DNA of 64,000 nucleotides from Ifrita kowaldi (taxonomy: Eukaryota; Chordata; Aves; Passeriformes; Cinclosomatidae), in NCBI GenBank assembly GCA_013398055.1, contig VZRS01000480.1, positions 62,001-126,000 on the forward strand, in the 5' to 3' direction. Below the pieces are notes generated by a model. The model worked only from the letters and a program-made list of their open reading frames with translations, was not told the DNA's origin and ran no database searches. Position numbers and translations under genes: made by a program. Below are positions 1 to 15,000 of the stretch, in pieces; positions within the stretch are counted from its first letter, which is position 1, and every line of letters begins with the position of its first letter.

Positions 1-1231
1 AGAAGTATTTCAGTGCATGAAGGGGGGAAACAGGGCTTTGCTGCAGCCAAAACAGATGAATAAATTAAAGCCATAACTCTGACAGAAAGCAGTTTAATAA
101 CCAGTGTGGCAGACACTGCTGATGTTAAACCTGCTTTGAAGTCTGTTAAGTAGTTAAACTGGGGTTTCACATTAAAAAAAAAAGTTCTTTACATTTGCAC
201 ATGCTAGCCCAGCTTTTGTTAACAGCACTGGAAGATTAGATGTAAATGATCTGAGGCCAGTAATATAAATGCAAGAGTCTGAAGATGTTTCTCAAGGAAG
301 CTATTACAAGACTGGGGAAAAAAAAAACCCATTCAAATTCCCAACCATGTTCCAGTCATCCAAAACATATTTCCAGATGCCAAAACAATCTCAGCCAGCA
401 AAAGTGAAACTCATTTGCTCAAGCTTCCCATTTGCTGAGCTTGCCTAATAAGACACTTGAGACCTAAGTTTACATTTTTACAATGAAAATTAGATGGAAT
501 GATGCAAAGCCCTTCGTGATGTCTCTTCCCTTGATGTTTCTGCTTCTCTGAATTTGGGTGGTTTAACTACAACCTCTGCATCTTCCTCAAACTCTGAGCT
601 GCAGTGCTGTTCTGAGTACTGCTGGGGGGTGGAGTGGGGGAGGGGGAATAATTCTGGGCAGTATTGGGATTTTAGGAGAATAATGGATAATGTATGGAAT
701 CTATCATGTTGTTTTCCCATTTCAGATCTTTGACCTGAGTTGGGTATGACATGTGGTTGGATTTGTTGTCTGTTCTTTGCCTTTAGGTTAAAACTTCTAC
801 TTAGGCCTGGAGTCAGGTCTTGGATGAGGTATTTGATTTTAGGCATCTGGATTTTCACTGTGCCTGTGTGGACACATGGACCTCTCCCAGATTGTGGAGG
901 GGGTGTTTTTATTGCAGACAGGCTGATCAGCAGCTGACAGGGAAGTAGGGTACAGCCTGTTCTCCGGGGATAATTGTGCCAGCAGTTACACTATTTTTCT
1001 CCAAAGCCTTATAGAAACATCAATTTATTCTCACAAAGGACAGGCAAGATGAGTGGGGCCTTGGGTCATATTTTGGCATGAAATCACTCTTATTTTAACT
1101 CTGGGCAACTTTTAGTGACTTTTCTTATTCCTACCATGGAAAGCTCAAATAATCATACTTCTACTTAGAATTAGAGTTGCTCTGTTCTCTTTTGCCTGAT
1201 CAGCAGCCACTTTCTAGATACCCAAAGAAGA

Positions 1232-1267
1232 GTTTCCATTCTGAAAACTGGTTTCCATTCTGAAAAC
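1232..1267. repeat. Two-copy short tandem duplication, 19-base period
   Basis: The 17-base unit GTTTCCATTCTGAAAAC occurs at 1232-1248 and again, identical, at 1251-1267 with two bases between. Identity over 17 bases suggests a recent local duplication by replication slippage. No coding or regulatory role is visible. Confidence 0.9.
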
Positions 1268-4200
1268 AGATTAGATTTTCTGCAGTATTTCCTGCTTCTT
1301 AAGGCAAACCAGAATCTTGACCACTTTTGAACCACACACCAGATTCTTCATTCGAGACCAACCTCAAGCAAAAAACAGTACAAACCTAATCTTGCTTTCA
1401 ATAAGAACAGTAAGGAAGAAAGGATTATTTTACTAAATATAATTCAAATAATAGACATCTTCTGCAAGTGATAATTAAATATACTATTAGGAATGAAAAT
1501 TAAAATGGAGAGATAAGAAAATATTAAAAAAATTAAATAAGAAAACATTTTTATAAATTAAAAGAGCCAGTTGAGGTCCTTATAATCTTGTTTTGAAAGG
1601 TCTTCATCAATCAAGCTCTGTTGGGCTTCACTGAGAGCCCTGGTCCCCCAGTACTACTGATAATCAAACCACTACTGCTTTTAACTTTTAAGCAACTATC
1701 AGATGGTTTTTGTCTGGATCAGATTAAAGAAACCCCGAAGGAATTTGCCTCTCACTGACTTTAGCTTCATTTGAAAAATCTTAGTCTATTTGTTTACTCT
1801 AGCTTTAAATACCTTAAGTCACCTCTTCTATTGCCTGTTTGCTTTTCTTAAGGTGAAAACTGATATTTGAAGTACCTCAACAAATTAAAATTTCTTATGT
1901 GTGAATTTCTGGGGGTTTTAGACTACACTTTTGTTTCTTTTTTTCTCTTTTTTTTAGTGCACTTTCATTATCAGTGCACCTTTTTCCATTTTGGGGGCTA
2001 GGTTGGATTATAGCCCCACTCTATCCCTTAAAAACAGTTTTAAAACCAGACGATACAGCACAGTTTTCAATAAATACCTTCATTAAAATCCTGAAATGAA
2101 AGGATCATTATTTTATAATGATATAATGATATTTTATGAGGCCTTTGAATAGCATCAGATGAATATCCCAGTGATTGATTCTGGTCACAATCCACATATT
2201 AAAGAGTTTTTCAGCACTCTGGAATTTGTGCAGCCTTTCACAGGGGCTGTGTGTGCCTGTTCCCTGAAATGTTCATAAAGTCAGGCCTTTGGGAGCATGG
2301 CTGGCCTGAATACAAAGGAGGAGACCACAAAAAAATGTGACTGGGTCAAACTGATTTTGTATTGTACCAGTGTGAATCTGGCCTCACAAAAGATAGAGGC
2401 AAAATAGAGGTATTCTGTCCAAAATTTATTGGAAACACATCTCAAGCCAAATCACAGATCACGTGTCCCTGTCTGAAAACCCAAAGCTGTGTCACTGAAC
2501 TGGTGTCTGTGCCATGTCCATCAGTCAGTTCCCTAAAATCCAGACTGCCACAGATGGATGCCCATTCCTATAAAGCTCCTTTTTGTTATAGGTCTTATTT
2601 TACCCAAAGTAGTAAAACCTCACTTTGTTAGAGGAAATTTTCTGGAAAGAGGGAATCACTGATCCCCAGTGGTTTGAGAGAAAAAGAGCTTGGGATTTTC
2701 AACAACTCATACAAATGTTAGTGCCTGGCTCCCAGCCTTGGGCATCACACTTATTTTGGACTTTTGAAAATGTTAGTCCCAATGCATTTATGCTTCTTCT
2801 TTTCCTGTTTGTCAAACTGAAAGTATTTCCACCTTTTAATTGTCAAGATGGGCTCAGTCAGATAAATACATGTGGAAATCCTTATTTACTGGACTCTTAA
2901 CTGTATAACACATCCATAATGTTTTAACAGTTAAACCATGATGGTCACTGAGCTATTTTCAGAAAGCAATGCATTACAGGAGGGTTGTCCATTTGATTAA
3001 ATTGAAATGTGGTTTAAACATTAATTTGCTGCTGGCTAGAAGGCAGAGCAGCTGGTGTGGAGCATTTTGACAATATCCTTCCACGGCTGCTGCAAAGCTC
3101 CTGCTGACATTAAACCTCTTGATGCTCAGCAGAGATGTCACCACCAGCACTGGTCAAATACCAGGGGACTCCTGGTGTAATTCCACACCAAACTGGGTGG
3201 GTAGAACTAAAGCAGTTGGAAAACTAGAGACACCGTTAGATGGCAAGGTGGCCGATCCCGCAAAGTGGAGAAATGTCCCTCTGAAATGAGGCTTGAGTCA
3301 AGCTCAGTGAGCTTGTAGCAACTGAAAGGACTCCAGATTAGGCTTTGTGGGAGTTGCTGCTGCAGCTGGTGGACGTTTGCAGTGGCATGTAGGAGGTGTC
3401 AGCAGAAGTGTCCTGCTAAAACGTCTCCCTGATAGGACTACACTTGGAATGACTCCTTCAGGAAAATGGGGAATAGGTTCCCCTGACAGGAGCCCTCCAC
3501 CAGCAGATGTCTGTTGCTCAGTGAGTTGCTGTCTTATGGTCCTTTTATAGTTGGCACTTGGCAGGAGAGATTCATCTGACTTACCTTCAGTGTTTACTGA
3601 AAGAGGAGATAAATCTTGATCTAGAAATGCTCTGTCTTTACTTTGACTGGATGGGGCTGGGGACTATTTCAGGTCTTACCATCCAGCTTCAATCAGTTAT
3701 TTATATTTCAACACTATGAAAAGATATGGGGAAATTTTAATTTCTACATCACAGGCCAAAGTAATGTTTTTATAAATAAGTGGACATCAAGGGAAAGCAA
3801 ATTACATAGTGAGAGAAACATCATTCTGACTTTCTTCTTTCTTTGATTTCCTGTGACCATGAGTTAGACTGGAGGGTCCCATAGCTCCTGGAGCCTGGGA
3901 CTGAGCTCTTACTAGAGCAAAATCCCTGGGAATTGTTTGCCTGGCTCAGGAGAAGAGAATATAACTTGCCTGTACAAGCAAAGAAAGAAATCATAACTCA
4001 TTTGAAATCCTGACACTCAGTGGTGTTTCTCTATGTGGCAGCTGAAATAAGTGGAGGGATCATTAAGGCTCTGCCATGGTGTTGCCATACACAGATCTCT
4101 GATTTCTGCCACTTTTATCTCCTGTCACCATTCAAACCCTGAGGTGATTTCTTAGAGGAAACTTTTCTTTAGCAGAAATAGCAAGAGCACCCCATGGCCT

Positions 4201-6070
4201 GGGTGCTTGTGGTGCTGCTCCTGGGCACTCCCCTGGGTGTGACTGAGCAGTTGTTTCTGGATCTGTTGCTAATTCTATGTTAAGAAGGGATCTGAGGTTC
4301 CAAGACAGATAATCAGTGTGGTGTGTTTCATGCCAAAGGAGAAGAAAGGGGATAAAAATTCATTTTTTGTTCTGCCCACTCTTCACTGACGACACATAAC
4401 TGACAACTTTCAAAATTTTTCTGAGGTACAAATGCACATTCATATCTTTTCTGACTGTTCATCCATACTGGATGATAGTAGAGATATCTGAGCACATGTT
4501 AAAATGTGTCCTAAACCATCTTTTTGTCTGTTTTATTTGCTCTTCTTCATTTTAATTTGCAGTGGGTCTTGCAGACTCTCATTTTTCCTCCTTGGCACTT
4601 CAGTTGCAGTATTTATTAGCTTTAACTAAGTGAAAGCAATATACTGGGTAAAGAGATCCATGAGCTATATTGATCTCCTACTTCTTTTCCTGTCAGTCCT
4701 GGGGGATGATGACAAAATTGTCGCAAAACCAAATGGCAATTTACAATTGTCTTTTCAGAGCATCTCTGCCTCAGTCTTGTCACATGTAAAATGTCAGTGA
4801 CACTTTAAAGTGTCCTAAGTGTCAGCTTTGATTTACTTAAATTGAGCATCTCACAAGATGTTTATATATCAAAAATAAAACCAGCATCAATCTTTCTTTT
4901 AAAAATCAGAATGCGAGTCTTCATGAACGGCATCACTGCTTCCTTAAGACAGGTTAGATGAGAGGCAGCTGAAAGGAAACATATCCATGCAAAGGATCTC
5001 CATCAAGGACAGTAATTTTAAAAGCAATGGGCATTTGCTCTAAATGTCTTACAAAAAGTTAGAAAAATTGTAGAATTTCTCTATTAATCCATTGCTGACA
5101 ACGAAGATCCCAACCATTGCTGTTGGTACCAAGAGTAGTTGCTCTGTGACACATCATCATTCCAGGAAATGAACAGAAAGAAAACAAGAGAAATGACATC
5201 AAATTTCTCTAAAATCAGATTTCCTGGAAGCAACACTGCTTCCTTGAAAAGACAAGAGTTTCCCTGGAAATGAAAAGAGAGCACAGGAGAATGGTATGCA
5301 TGATTTTTAATTTTTTTTTTCTTAGAAGCTAATGGCTCCCTTATAACTATGTACCTTCCCTGTGGCAGATAGTAAAAAATAATTTAGTGATTTGACTACT
5401 TCTCCTGTAGTTCTTCTTTCCTTCCCATGAGATGGACCTGATCACTGCAGTGCTTATACAGAGTTAGTTATTTCCTTTAAAGAAATAAAGATTTAAATCT
5501 TACTAAGCGTATTTCTCAGGGGTTTATTTTCCATGTTTCTCACTTTTTTTTGCTCAGACCCTTTTTATAGATCTGATTTTGTTGTGTTCCTGTGTCAGTC
5601 TGAAGCCTGTCATCTGCCACGGCAGCTGGCTAGTTAGTTGGTGGAGGCAGCAGATGGACCTGGGTGTGCTCCTGCCAAGGGCTGGACATGTGCACCAGGC
5701 TCTAGTGTGGGCCAACCAGAATGGCAAAACAGCTACCTGTGGAGGACTCCTGCATCTGTCCCACCACGATCTGCCAGGACTCCTGTGATTTGGAGCAGGG
5801 TTTGTGTCAGAGCTCTTTTAACGCCCACAAAACTGGAGCAGTGATCCCTGAGCTTGGGGTGATTTACGCCAGTTTATGGTGCTCAGCGCTGGGCTCAGAA
5901 AGGCACTAAAGGAGAGAGTGCTGGGGGAGCCAGGGCTGGTTTAGAGTGGTTTCAGAAATTCCTGGCTCTCTTAGGTGGCATGGAAACGTGAAAATCCATT
6001 TGGATGAGTGGGGAGGTTCAGATTTCCAGGGGAAGGTGTTTTATCAGCAACTGTTACAGGAAGGAGAAAG

Positions 6071-6090
6071 CAGAGGATTCCCATCCTCTG
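6071..6090. other. Perfect 8-bp inverted repeat with 4-base loop
   Basis: CAGAGGAT at 6071-6078 and ATCCTCTG at 6083-6090 are exact reverse complements separated by TCCC. A hairpin could form in RNA or cruciform DNA. The stem is too short for a microRNA precursor, and no T-run follows that would suggest a Pol III terminator. It may be chance. Confidence 0.6.
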
Positions 6091-8998
6091 GTGGGAAGCA
6101 GCTTCTCCAGTCACATTCCCGGCATTTTTACATAAACTGGAGCGCTTGCCAGCTTGGCTTTCACCTTCATCCACACGACTGTTTCAAACAATTTTTTCTT
6201 TTTATAGGGCTTTTCTCTTAAGGAATAAACAAAAGTTGAAGAACTCCTTCTGGAAAATATTTTTACCTGTCCATTTTATTAATCTAGCACTAGCTGTCTG
6301 GTCTTCTGTTTCCTGTTACAAATAATCCCTAAAATTTTCTCAGACATTCTGAAACTGCTGCAATAAAGGCATAGCTCCTGCCCTTTGGAAGAGACAAGAA
6401 CCATTTCTGTCTGCAGCTGCATCTTGCCAGTGAAGTTAAAAATGCTTTGGAACCTTTTCCACAATAAAAGTTGAAATGATTGCTCTATTCTGGGTGGTTT
6501 TTCCTTGTTGTTCTAGTGCTTTTACTCTCAAAAGCCAAATGGCATTTAGAATGATGAATGCTTTGCTTCCTCTTTCCTTCCCCAAAATACATGGCAATAA
6601 CGTCTACTGGAGATTTCTGATATTACCAAAAATGCATTTTCCTGATCAGTTTTACATTCATTTTAAATAGCCCTTCCTGGGATATGTAGGAAATTATCAA
6701 ATCACATGGCTTTCTTTTTGGTTTTTTGTGATGGTACTCAGTCCTGTAAACTGACACTAATAATTTGTGGTAAAATAGAGTAACTATTGAGATCCATGGA
6801 ATCCTGTTCTGTGGCACAGTTCATCCCACAGCAACACCATGGATTCAAACACTCTTCTGCTCCATTTTACACTTTTTTTGTTGCATATCTTTATGTTTAA
6901 GAGATTTAGGTGGTCATTTGGGTCCAAAGAGTGTGGGATGAGTTACTTTAAACTGTTAATTTCTACTCCCCTTTTGTTTTGAAAAGAAATCTCAGATCCT
7001 CAGGTATCACTTTTCATTCCTATTTTGCTTATGTCCCATCTCTCTGTAAATCTCCTGTCCTGGCTTTGACTTTAGGTAGATGTAGAGTGACCATTACATC
7101 AGCCTGTACTAAAATAAGGGCAAGCTAAATGCACTGAAGTCACATCAATATGTTGTAGCTAATACAAACCACTTACAAAAAACCAAAGTAACCTGAGGGT
7201 GCTATTAATTTTAGACTAAAAATACATCAAGGAATGAAGGGTAATCCATTAAACCAGGATTGTTTTGCTATGATTCTAATGTAAATCACTGTCAGAAAAG
7301 TAAATATATTAGCAGCAACTAAGCAGTTTTACCAAGATCAAGCCAAGGTTTGAGAGATGTCCTCGTCATTCTAGTGGGTTTGCAATTGCTTTTCTTATTC
7401 CTCATAAAAAATTAATCAGTAGCACTGGAAATAATTCAGTTCTAGACATAAAAAAGCCAACTCCATTTAAGACTACCCTGATGTCTACACAGAACTCATA
7501 GAAAACCCTTGGACTAGGTAATTATGTACAAGAAGAAAAGTAGTAATGAAACAAGAACTAATTTTATTTCTTTCCTGACAGTTATTTTAACTACTGGTGC
7601 AGGTCAACTCTATACGGAGGAGCGTGACTTTTAATTCAGAAATATCCTTTAAATTCTTGCTGTTTATTATGCATCACCTTTAACTGCTGGAGAGCATCAC
7701 ACACAAAGAGCTGTCCCTGTGAGCCTCTCCCCTCCCCTTTGAAGGTGAGGCCCCCACCTGCCATGGAAGTCTGCAACCACAGCCCCCAAGCTTCACAAGC
7801 ACAGCTACTCCTTCCCCCTTTTTTTGTCTTTAGGGAGAGATGTTTTCATGAGGAAACCCTTATTCTTAATATTTTCTTTTATCAGAGTATTTCTAGCAGT
7901 TTCCCTTCAATCCTGATGCTGCAGCACATTCAGGCATAGCTGGGATGAGGCTCCAAACAGCCAGAGCCTTTGACTGGGCACAAAGGAAGAGGTTTCCTTG
8001 GCAACTGCAACACCAGAAAGGTCCCAAAACAGCACTTCCACCTGCCTGAGATTTCTTTTTAATTTAGGAGTCTGCACATTGGCTTTGCATGGAGAATTGG
8101 CTTCTGTCTTCAGGCTTTATTCATAACACAAGTTGCTTATAGGAGTAATGTAATTTTTGCATATGAATTCATTCTTTGGGCTGGCTGGCTTGCTGGGAAG
8201 ACTGTTGACTTAGGGAGTCACAGAGGATGCTGCAGTGCCATGTGGTGGGATTTGGGAAGGACATACAGCACTTAAGCTACAAAAATTAAAGTGCTGCATG
8301 GGAGAAAACGATTCTGTCTAGAGAAGAATTAGTTTGCTCCTGGGTCTGTGTTAGAAATTATGAGATATGGGAAACTCCCAAACCAGCAGAGATCTTTGGG
8401 GTTTACTAGATTTGTGAAATTCTAAGGTGAAACAGCCAAGAGAAGGCTATGGCATTAGGAAATAAAACCCCAGGTAGTGTGACAATATTAATACAGGGCC
8501 AGGATTTAACCTGTAATTACCCCAATTAATCCAGAGCCTGGGCTGCCACTCCTCAGCCTCACTGCCAAGGTCCCAGAAGGATGGGCACTTCATAAAGGGA
8601 GGCTCTCATGCACTTCTGGAGTCACTCACAGCCACTCCAGGCAGTTTTTGGATGGTGGAGGTGAGATCCCCGTGGATTTAGCAGAGCTTGTCTCCTTTCA
8701 CCCCATCACAGGGTGTGCCACCCACATGGGGTCTGCCCAAGGGCCTGGGAGCTGCTTCTCCGGAGAGTAGGATGATAAATCAAACCCTGCTGCTGGTTAC
8801 TGGGGGGGTTGTAGATTGCTATAAAACCCCTGCTACCCAAAGGGCTGGGAAGAGAAGGGATGTTCCTCCAGCATGGGCACCACCTGGGGCCAGCAGAGCC
8901 CCCCGGTCCCACAGGGCCAGGAAACAGTTTTCCCACTGGGGGAAACGGGGGATGGTTCTCTGGCCTCAACACCCCCAGGAGCAGCAGAGACATGAACT

Positions 8999-9070
8999 GA
9001 ATGACACGAACTAAAAGATGCCACGAATGACACAAAGACGCTGTGAATGACACAAACTCAAGGATGCCTT
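8999..9070. repeat. Degenerate GAATGACAC tandem array, three copies
   Basis: The motif GAATGACAC recurs at 8999, 9025 and 9045, each followed by a related tail ending GATGCC or a decayed version (spacings 26 and 20 bases). The first and third units, about 26 bases, are most alike; the middle one is shortened. This is an old minisatellite-like block. An open frame runs through part of it (8688-9014) but has no recognisable protein signature. Confidence 0.75.
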
Positions 9071-12000
9071 GAGTGTTGTAGCACTCTGGGCAGGCTGACT
9101 GTGCAGCCATTCTATTCCAACACACAAATGTAATTTAAAGCTCAAATTTGTTTACTGAGCTCTTAGCTCCCAAATATCGTCAAAAAGAGCTGCACGTGAA
9201 AGGAACTGAGCCTGTGCTCTGTGCCCTGGGTGCTGTGGGAATGAGTCCTTGAGGAGAACCAGCTGTGCCATATGGGTGACAGATACCCACCCACTGCCCC
9301 AATTAACCCCACCTGGACCCTGCCAGCTGGGGGGAAATTGAAAAGAGCTGCAGCAAGAAAGGGCTGGGGTAGTTTGAGGTACCCAGAACCTGAACTGAGG
9401 GAGAGGAGGTGAAGGAAATAATCCTGAACTTCAAATGTACATAGAAGCAGAGCCTGGATGGGTAGAGCTCTGCCCATAGTTATGAGCTAGGCCTAAGGGA
9501 TTAAGGTGAAGCCTAAAGTGTTTCTTATAAACACACCTGTTCCTCACAGGTACATCATTACCTTTTCATACTGTATTTTTAGTTTAATTTTGTAGGACTG
9601 TCCTGCCAGGACAGGGTCCCTCAGCTTTGGCTGGGGCTGTTGCTCTGGTGATGCCTATTTCTGCTGTATGGTGTTTGTGTGCTCAACAGGGTTTCTTTCA
9701 TGCTTGTGTGGATTAAAGTTTACCAGGATATGCTGAAAGAGTCACCATCATTTTATTCTGCTTTTGGTGTCAGGCCCCTTCTCCACCTTTTTACATTTTG
9801 CAAAAGGTCTTTGCTACAGTGAATTGTCTATCCCAAGGCTAGACAAAGCTAATCCTTTCTAGATTGTGTATCACCTTCAGATTTATCAGTGTCCAATTTC
9901 ATAACCAATCATGGGGGGTTTGCTGTTGTTTTATTGGGGTGAGGTTTTCTCCTGTGTAAGAAATGTGTCCTTGTGCAGTACCTGGATATCAGATCCTAAG
10001 TAAAGAGATTTTCAGTCACTGCTTTTAACATGGGGAAATGAAATCAAAAATCATATTCTACTGCTTTGACAAAACTGTATTTATTTTATAAATCTCTACC
10101 TAATATGTCCCTTTTCATGAAGTGCACCTGGAGAGAGGCTGTTTGTGCTGTTTAGCTTTATGTATTGCACTCAAAGCAGGTAGGTAACCCCTCCAGCAGC
10201 TCCGCTCAGGGCCACAGAGGTGCAGGTGCCAACCAACACACTGAAGGAGAGAACTAAAACTAAGTGGTGGGACTGTCCCTTTCCCAGCAGGCAATTAATA
10301 TTTCCTGAACCTGAGTGAGGAGACTCAGAGTGCAGCCCTGTGCTGAACGGACAGAAGAAGAAAAAATCTTCCCAGTTGCAGCAGCTCTTTTAATCCCCCT
10401 TTGACAGAACTCTTTCAAGGTGACACTCTTTCCTCCCTGGCAGGGATGGGTCCTGCTGAATGGGGGTGAATGTCATTGTTGTTCAGAGACTTTGTGACCT
10501 TGGTTTTGTTGCTGTTGTGGCAATAATTAAAATTTCACTTATTGGTAACACTTGGCAACATAACTGGGTTTTGGTGACTGAAATAAAGCCAACCAAAGAA
10601 GCAGATTTTCAGACTTCAGGTTTAAGTGTGGTTGGAGGGGAGGAGACATTTCTTCTTCTCCAAACCTATGCTTGGAAAATGATTCTAATGCCCAGTGGAA
10701 GTGCTTTGTCAATAAAGTAAAACAAATGAAAAGAAGGTTCTCAGGTGCATCTGGAGTCAGAGCTGTGTCTGCTCTCCAAAGCACTGACTTAATCAGCCTC
10801 TCCCTTCCTGGTCACCCTCGTAAGAGCATTTATTGTTTTCATATCATGTTTCAGTAGAACTTCATAGTCCTCAGCCTAGATACCAGCATATGTGATCTCC
10901 ATGTATTAATGTCTCCCTCTGGTTTCCATGTCACTAAAATACTGTCAGCCTGCTGGCCTGTTTGGTTATATATATATATGTGTATGAAAGAATAAATCAA
11001 GATAATAAACTGAGTGACAGCAGTGTAAGGAGGAAGCAGGGAATGCTCAGCCTGATGGGAGGGTCAGAGACACAGCCCAATAAATAAAGGGGACATGGAA
11101 GTGTTCCCGTCAGCAAATCAGTGTGCATGCTGCTGTGTGTCTAGCAGCTGCGGGGTCAGAAGGGGCTCTGTGCTCCTGCTGCCCTGGCCAGTGTGACAGT
11201 CCCCAGCTCAAAGTCCCAGTTCTGTTTCTCTGGCACTTGGGCCCCCAACTCCTCTCTCTTAGAGAAACTGATGGTGCCCTTTGAAGGTTTCCCTCCTGGG
11301 CTCACTGCAGGTACTCTCAGCTGCTTTGTTCTCTTGCTTGGGCAACTTCCGTGGCACAGATCATCCTTCAGACTTGGTAATTTAGATAAAGGGGCCATAT
11401 CATGTTGCTGGATACTTACGAGCCTTCAAAGGAAGCCACCATAGTAATTGTCATACATCTCAGTATCAAGAGGACCTTCTTCATCATGAGACACAAAAAT
11501 GACTGTGCAGGAGTAATGAGCCCAATGATTTATATAATTTTTGGGTTTTAATATTTTTTGTCAGTGTTTGGGCTTTAACTACAATTCTCTCCTCTGAAGA
11601 GCATGTACAAGGATTCTTGTGATAACATTTGCTTTGTATCATGTACTCACAGCCCACTTATTAGTGCCACACAACAGAGAGGCAGAAATAGCATGTTTTT
11701 AAACCACAGAGAAAAATTTTGTTGAAATATATAAAGCTCTTGAAAACAAATCTGTTACATGGAAGTAAAAGCCACTAAATCAATGCTGTGCTCCTCTATT
11801 TACTTATTTCTATCTTGTACTGATATACAGAGATAAACATGATTTAAAAAGCCAACAGATAGATGAACATTGTGGGACAACCCAAAATATCTGTATATTA
11901 CAAAAAGATAATCAGCAGATCAATAAGCCTGTCTGAAATGGTTGTCTTGCAGCAGTATTGAATTTTACTTTTTGCACCAGTCATTGTTTTCTGAAGGGAT

Positions 12001-15000
12001 GATTTTCCAGTAAAGCAGAATCATGTCATGACCAGTTGCTGGGCCACTGCTTTTTATGGCTGAGGAAGAAGAAACAATCAGAACAGATCTATCTCCTAAT
12101 TATCAGGGATCTTGATCTGAGTCCAGAGCTTATTCATAGGAGGCCAGCCAGCCTGTCTGAATGGAGAAATTATACATCTCAAATGACCTTGGATCCAAAC
12201 CGTGCTTCCAGTGACCCTGGTCTGCCCTGGCTTCAGCTGTGCTGAGCAGGAGCCGCACCATATGGTGCAGAAGTGCTGTGCAGAGAAGGTGTCAGCTGAT
12301 GACTAAAAATCACTTTTTAATTCTGTCTCTAAACAAGAGAAAACAGAGGGGAGGGTGGAGTTCTTCAGCTCTGGCTTAATTGTTACACATTCTCCAAATT
12401 GGATCTTTTCTTTCCATATCTAGAAGGCATCCAAGGAGGCAGGGGACAGATCAGCACGTGCTGATTGCTGGAGCTCATTAGGAAATGCTTGGGCTGAAAC
12501 CATAGGATCTGTCCATGCAATTCCACACCTGAAACGGTGCAGAGCTGATGGAAATTAAAGCAGTGTTGACTTTGAGTCTGCTTTTAACACTGGTATCTAA
12601 TTTGAATAAATACCAGATGGGACAGAGGCAATTTGTCTAGGTAATTTTGTGGTCCCCACTTGCACAATTCTGTGCTCTGATAAGGATATGAATGGGAGCA
12701 TTCAACAGCTGGGATGCTGCCACAGTAAGGAGAGCTCAGGAAACACCAGACAAAATGGGAACAGAGGGAGGAAGATGGGTTTGGTACAGCCTGGAGAAGC
12801 TTTTGAATGTCTAGGAATAATTAAAATTAATGCCAAAAATATGCATGTAAAAACAAATGCTTTTCTAGAAATTGCACTAGGTGTGAAATTTCAGGTAGTT
12901 TTGCAAACACCAAAATAAGTCGCTGGGAGCTTATGAGGCCTTTGTTTTATAGCAATAGAAATGGAAAAGGGAGTTCAACATAAATTGAGAAAGGACATTT
13001 AATTAGTAATAATCTGACTAGTAACAAATCATCTAAAATGTATTTTAGATTTCTTACTTGGAGACATCAACTATCACTGAAATTTCATTAAACGTGACTA
13101 GTTTAATTATTTTGTCCTTAATGAAGAGTGTTAATTAACTTGGCTATGATAAATACACATCTTAGTATCATTTGGAATCCCTACAGATCCTAATTATTCT
13201 TAAAGACTGAGGTGTAGACCTTGCTATAATAATTATTTTCTAAAGTAAGGATTTCTTCAAGGATACCGGCGATTCCAAAGGTGAGTAGTTTTTTTGGTTT
13301 TTCTTCTCCTGAAAAAATAGGAGGCAATTTTTGATCAAAATGTGAGGTGAAATTATGAGGGCCCTGAAAATAACCTTGAAGTGTGTATCTTGCTCCTGGC
13401 CGTGGGTTCTGCCTATGAATTGAAGCCAAATGACAATCTGCAAAGGGGGATTGGTTAACCGCTAACCATTGTAGCAGCTTTGAATATGTAATCAGTGCAT
13501 GTGTGAGAATGGCATTCCTTACACTTGAAGGGGAAAAGGGAGGATGTGGCAAACCCTCTTAAGCATCCATCAGGCCTTAATTTAGGACCATTGTCTTGTA
13601 ATCACCGTGGAGTGAAGACTTTCCTACAAAATCATTGTGCCTTTTCTGGCAACTTGGAGTTCATGATCTCCCTGACTGTTGGCTGGATCTGTGACTCTTA
13701 TGACTGAGTGAGAGGGGAAGAAAAAGTAAAAGATCTTGTTCTGAAAACTTTTTATTTTAATCATCTCTCTGCATTAACTATCTGGAAAACTTTTGCTAGA
13801 GTAAACCTTTTTGCATCCAAATACGTGGACTATTGATACTGTTGGTTAATCTGTTCTACAGTTTCCTTTCTTGGCTTCTTGACAAGAAATCATAAATTAG
13901 AATAGATGTAATAATGAAGTCAAGGTGTGCTAATTAAAAATTGAGTCAGTATAGGTGTGCAAAGGTGTTTCATGGATTTGCTTGGGTCTTTTATTATTGA
14001 AATATTTGTGTCAGGACATGTTACTTTGTAATCCTTGACCCTGTCAGCTAATCAAAACAAAGCATGCCTGTCTTCTAATTACCAAAATAATTTCCCTTGT
14101 GGGTGCAGATGTTCCAGTAAATCTAAGATAAACATTAATGAAATTCAAGTGCAGTTCAAGTTTCTGAAATTTAATTTGGAATACCACAGTATGGTATATG
14201 CCACAGTATTAAGCGTTTAAGGAACTGTTGTTACTCAATGACTCAAATATTTCATGGTGGGTTGGGAGTTTCTGCGGTTTTGTTTGTTCTGGGTTTTGTT
14301 TGTTTTGGTTTTTCGTAGTAAAAAGGAGTGTTTTGCATAAATTTTAGTATCACTACTAAAAACAGTGCTGTGGCTATGTTGTGGCCAGGAAATACTCTCT
14401 GTCTTCAAATGAGATAATTATAATCTGAAAATATAAGCTGAGTCTGATTTTTTTTCATCAATGATCTTTCACTGGAGCCTCTTAAAATTGCAATAATACA
14501 AGGGACATGAAAAGCAAAAAGGATATAAATACCTTGGCTTACAATGGTAATAAGCACAACAGTTTGCTGGAGCAGCAGTAAATCAAATGTGCTGTAGCTA
14601 TAAAAAGCCCATAAGACATTTGGATGTGATCCTGGACTGCTCCTGTAACAGAGGCACTGCACATACAAATGAGAACCCATCCATATCGTGTTATGAGGAG
14701 GACTGCATTATTGAAGCTGAAAGGATGATAATAGGAAGTTGTTTCTGGAAAACTATTGAAGCTGGGCTCTCTTCTCTTGGCACCAATGTAGGGCAATTAC
14801 ATTTGGGACAACATCAATATCAGTTAAATAGAAGAAATTCAATAAGGAAGGAATATGGAATCATCAAGAGTATAAATTATATTAAATTCTGCAGATTAGA
14901 GGACTGTATATTTGAGCTTCATTTTAATCTGATTTTTCCCCCCTCATTATTTATTTCACTTTATGCTTTATTACTCTTAACTGGTTTTTCTTTCTGATGG

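Larger units (their letters stand above)
1..8998. other. Noncoding single-copy DNA, no gene recognised
   Basis: No gene is supported here. All open frames are short (about 140 codons or fewer), overlap on both strands and resemble no family I know. The DNA is AT-rich and CpG-poor, with many T- and A-runs. Small local structures include a 17-base direct repeat at 1232-1267, a short duplicated ATAATGAT motif near 2115-2135 and two short perfect inverted repeats (5226-5243 and 6071-6090). I see no CR1 tail, LTR, tRNA or CpG island. It is most consistent with intergenic or deep intronic bird DNA. Confidence 0.6.
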
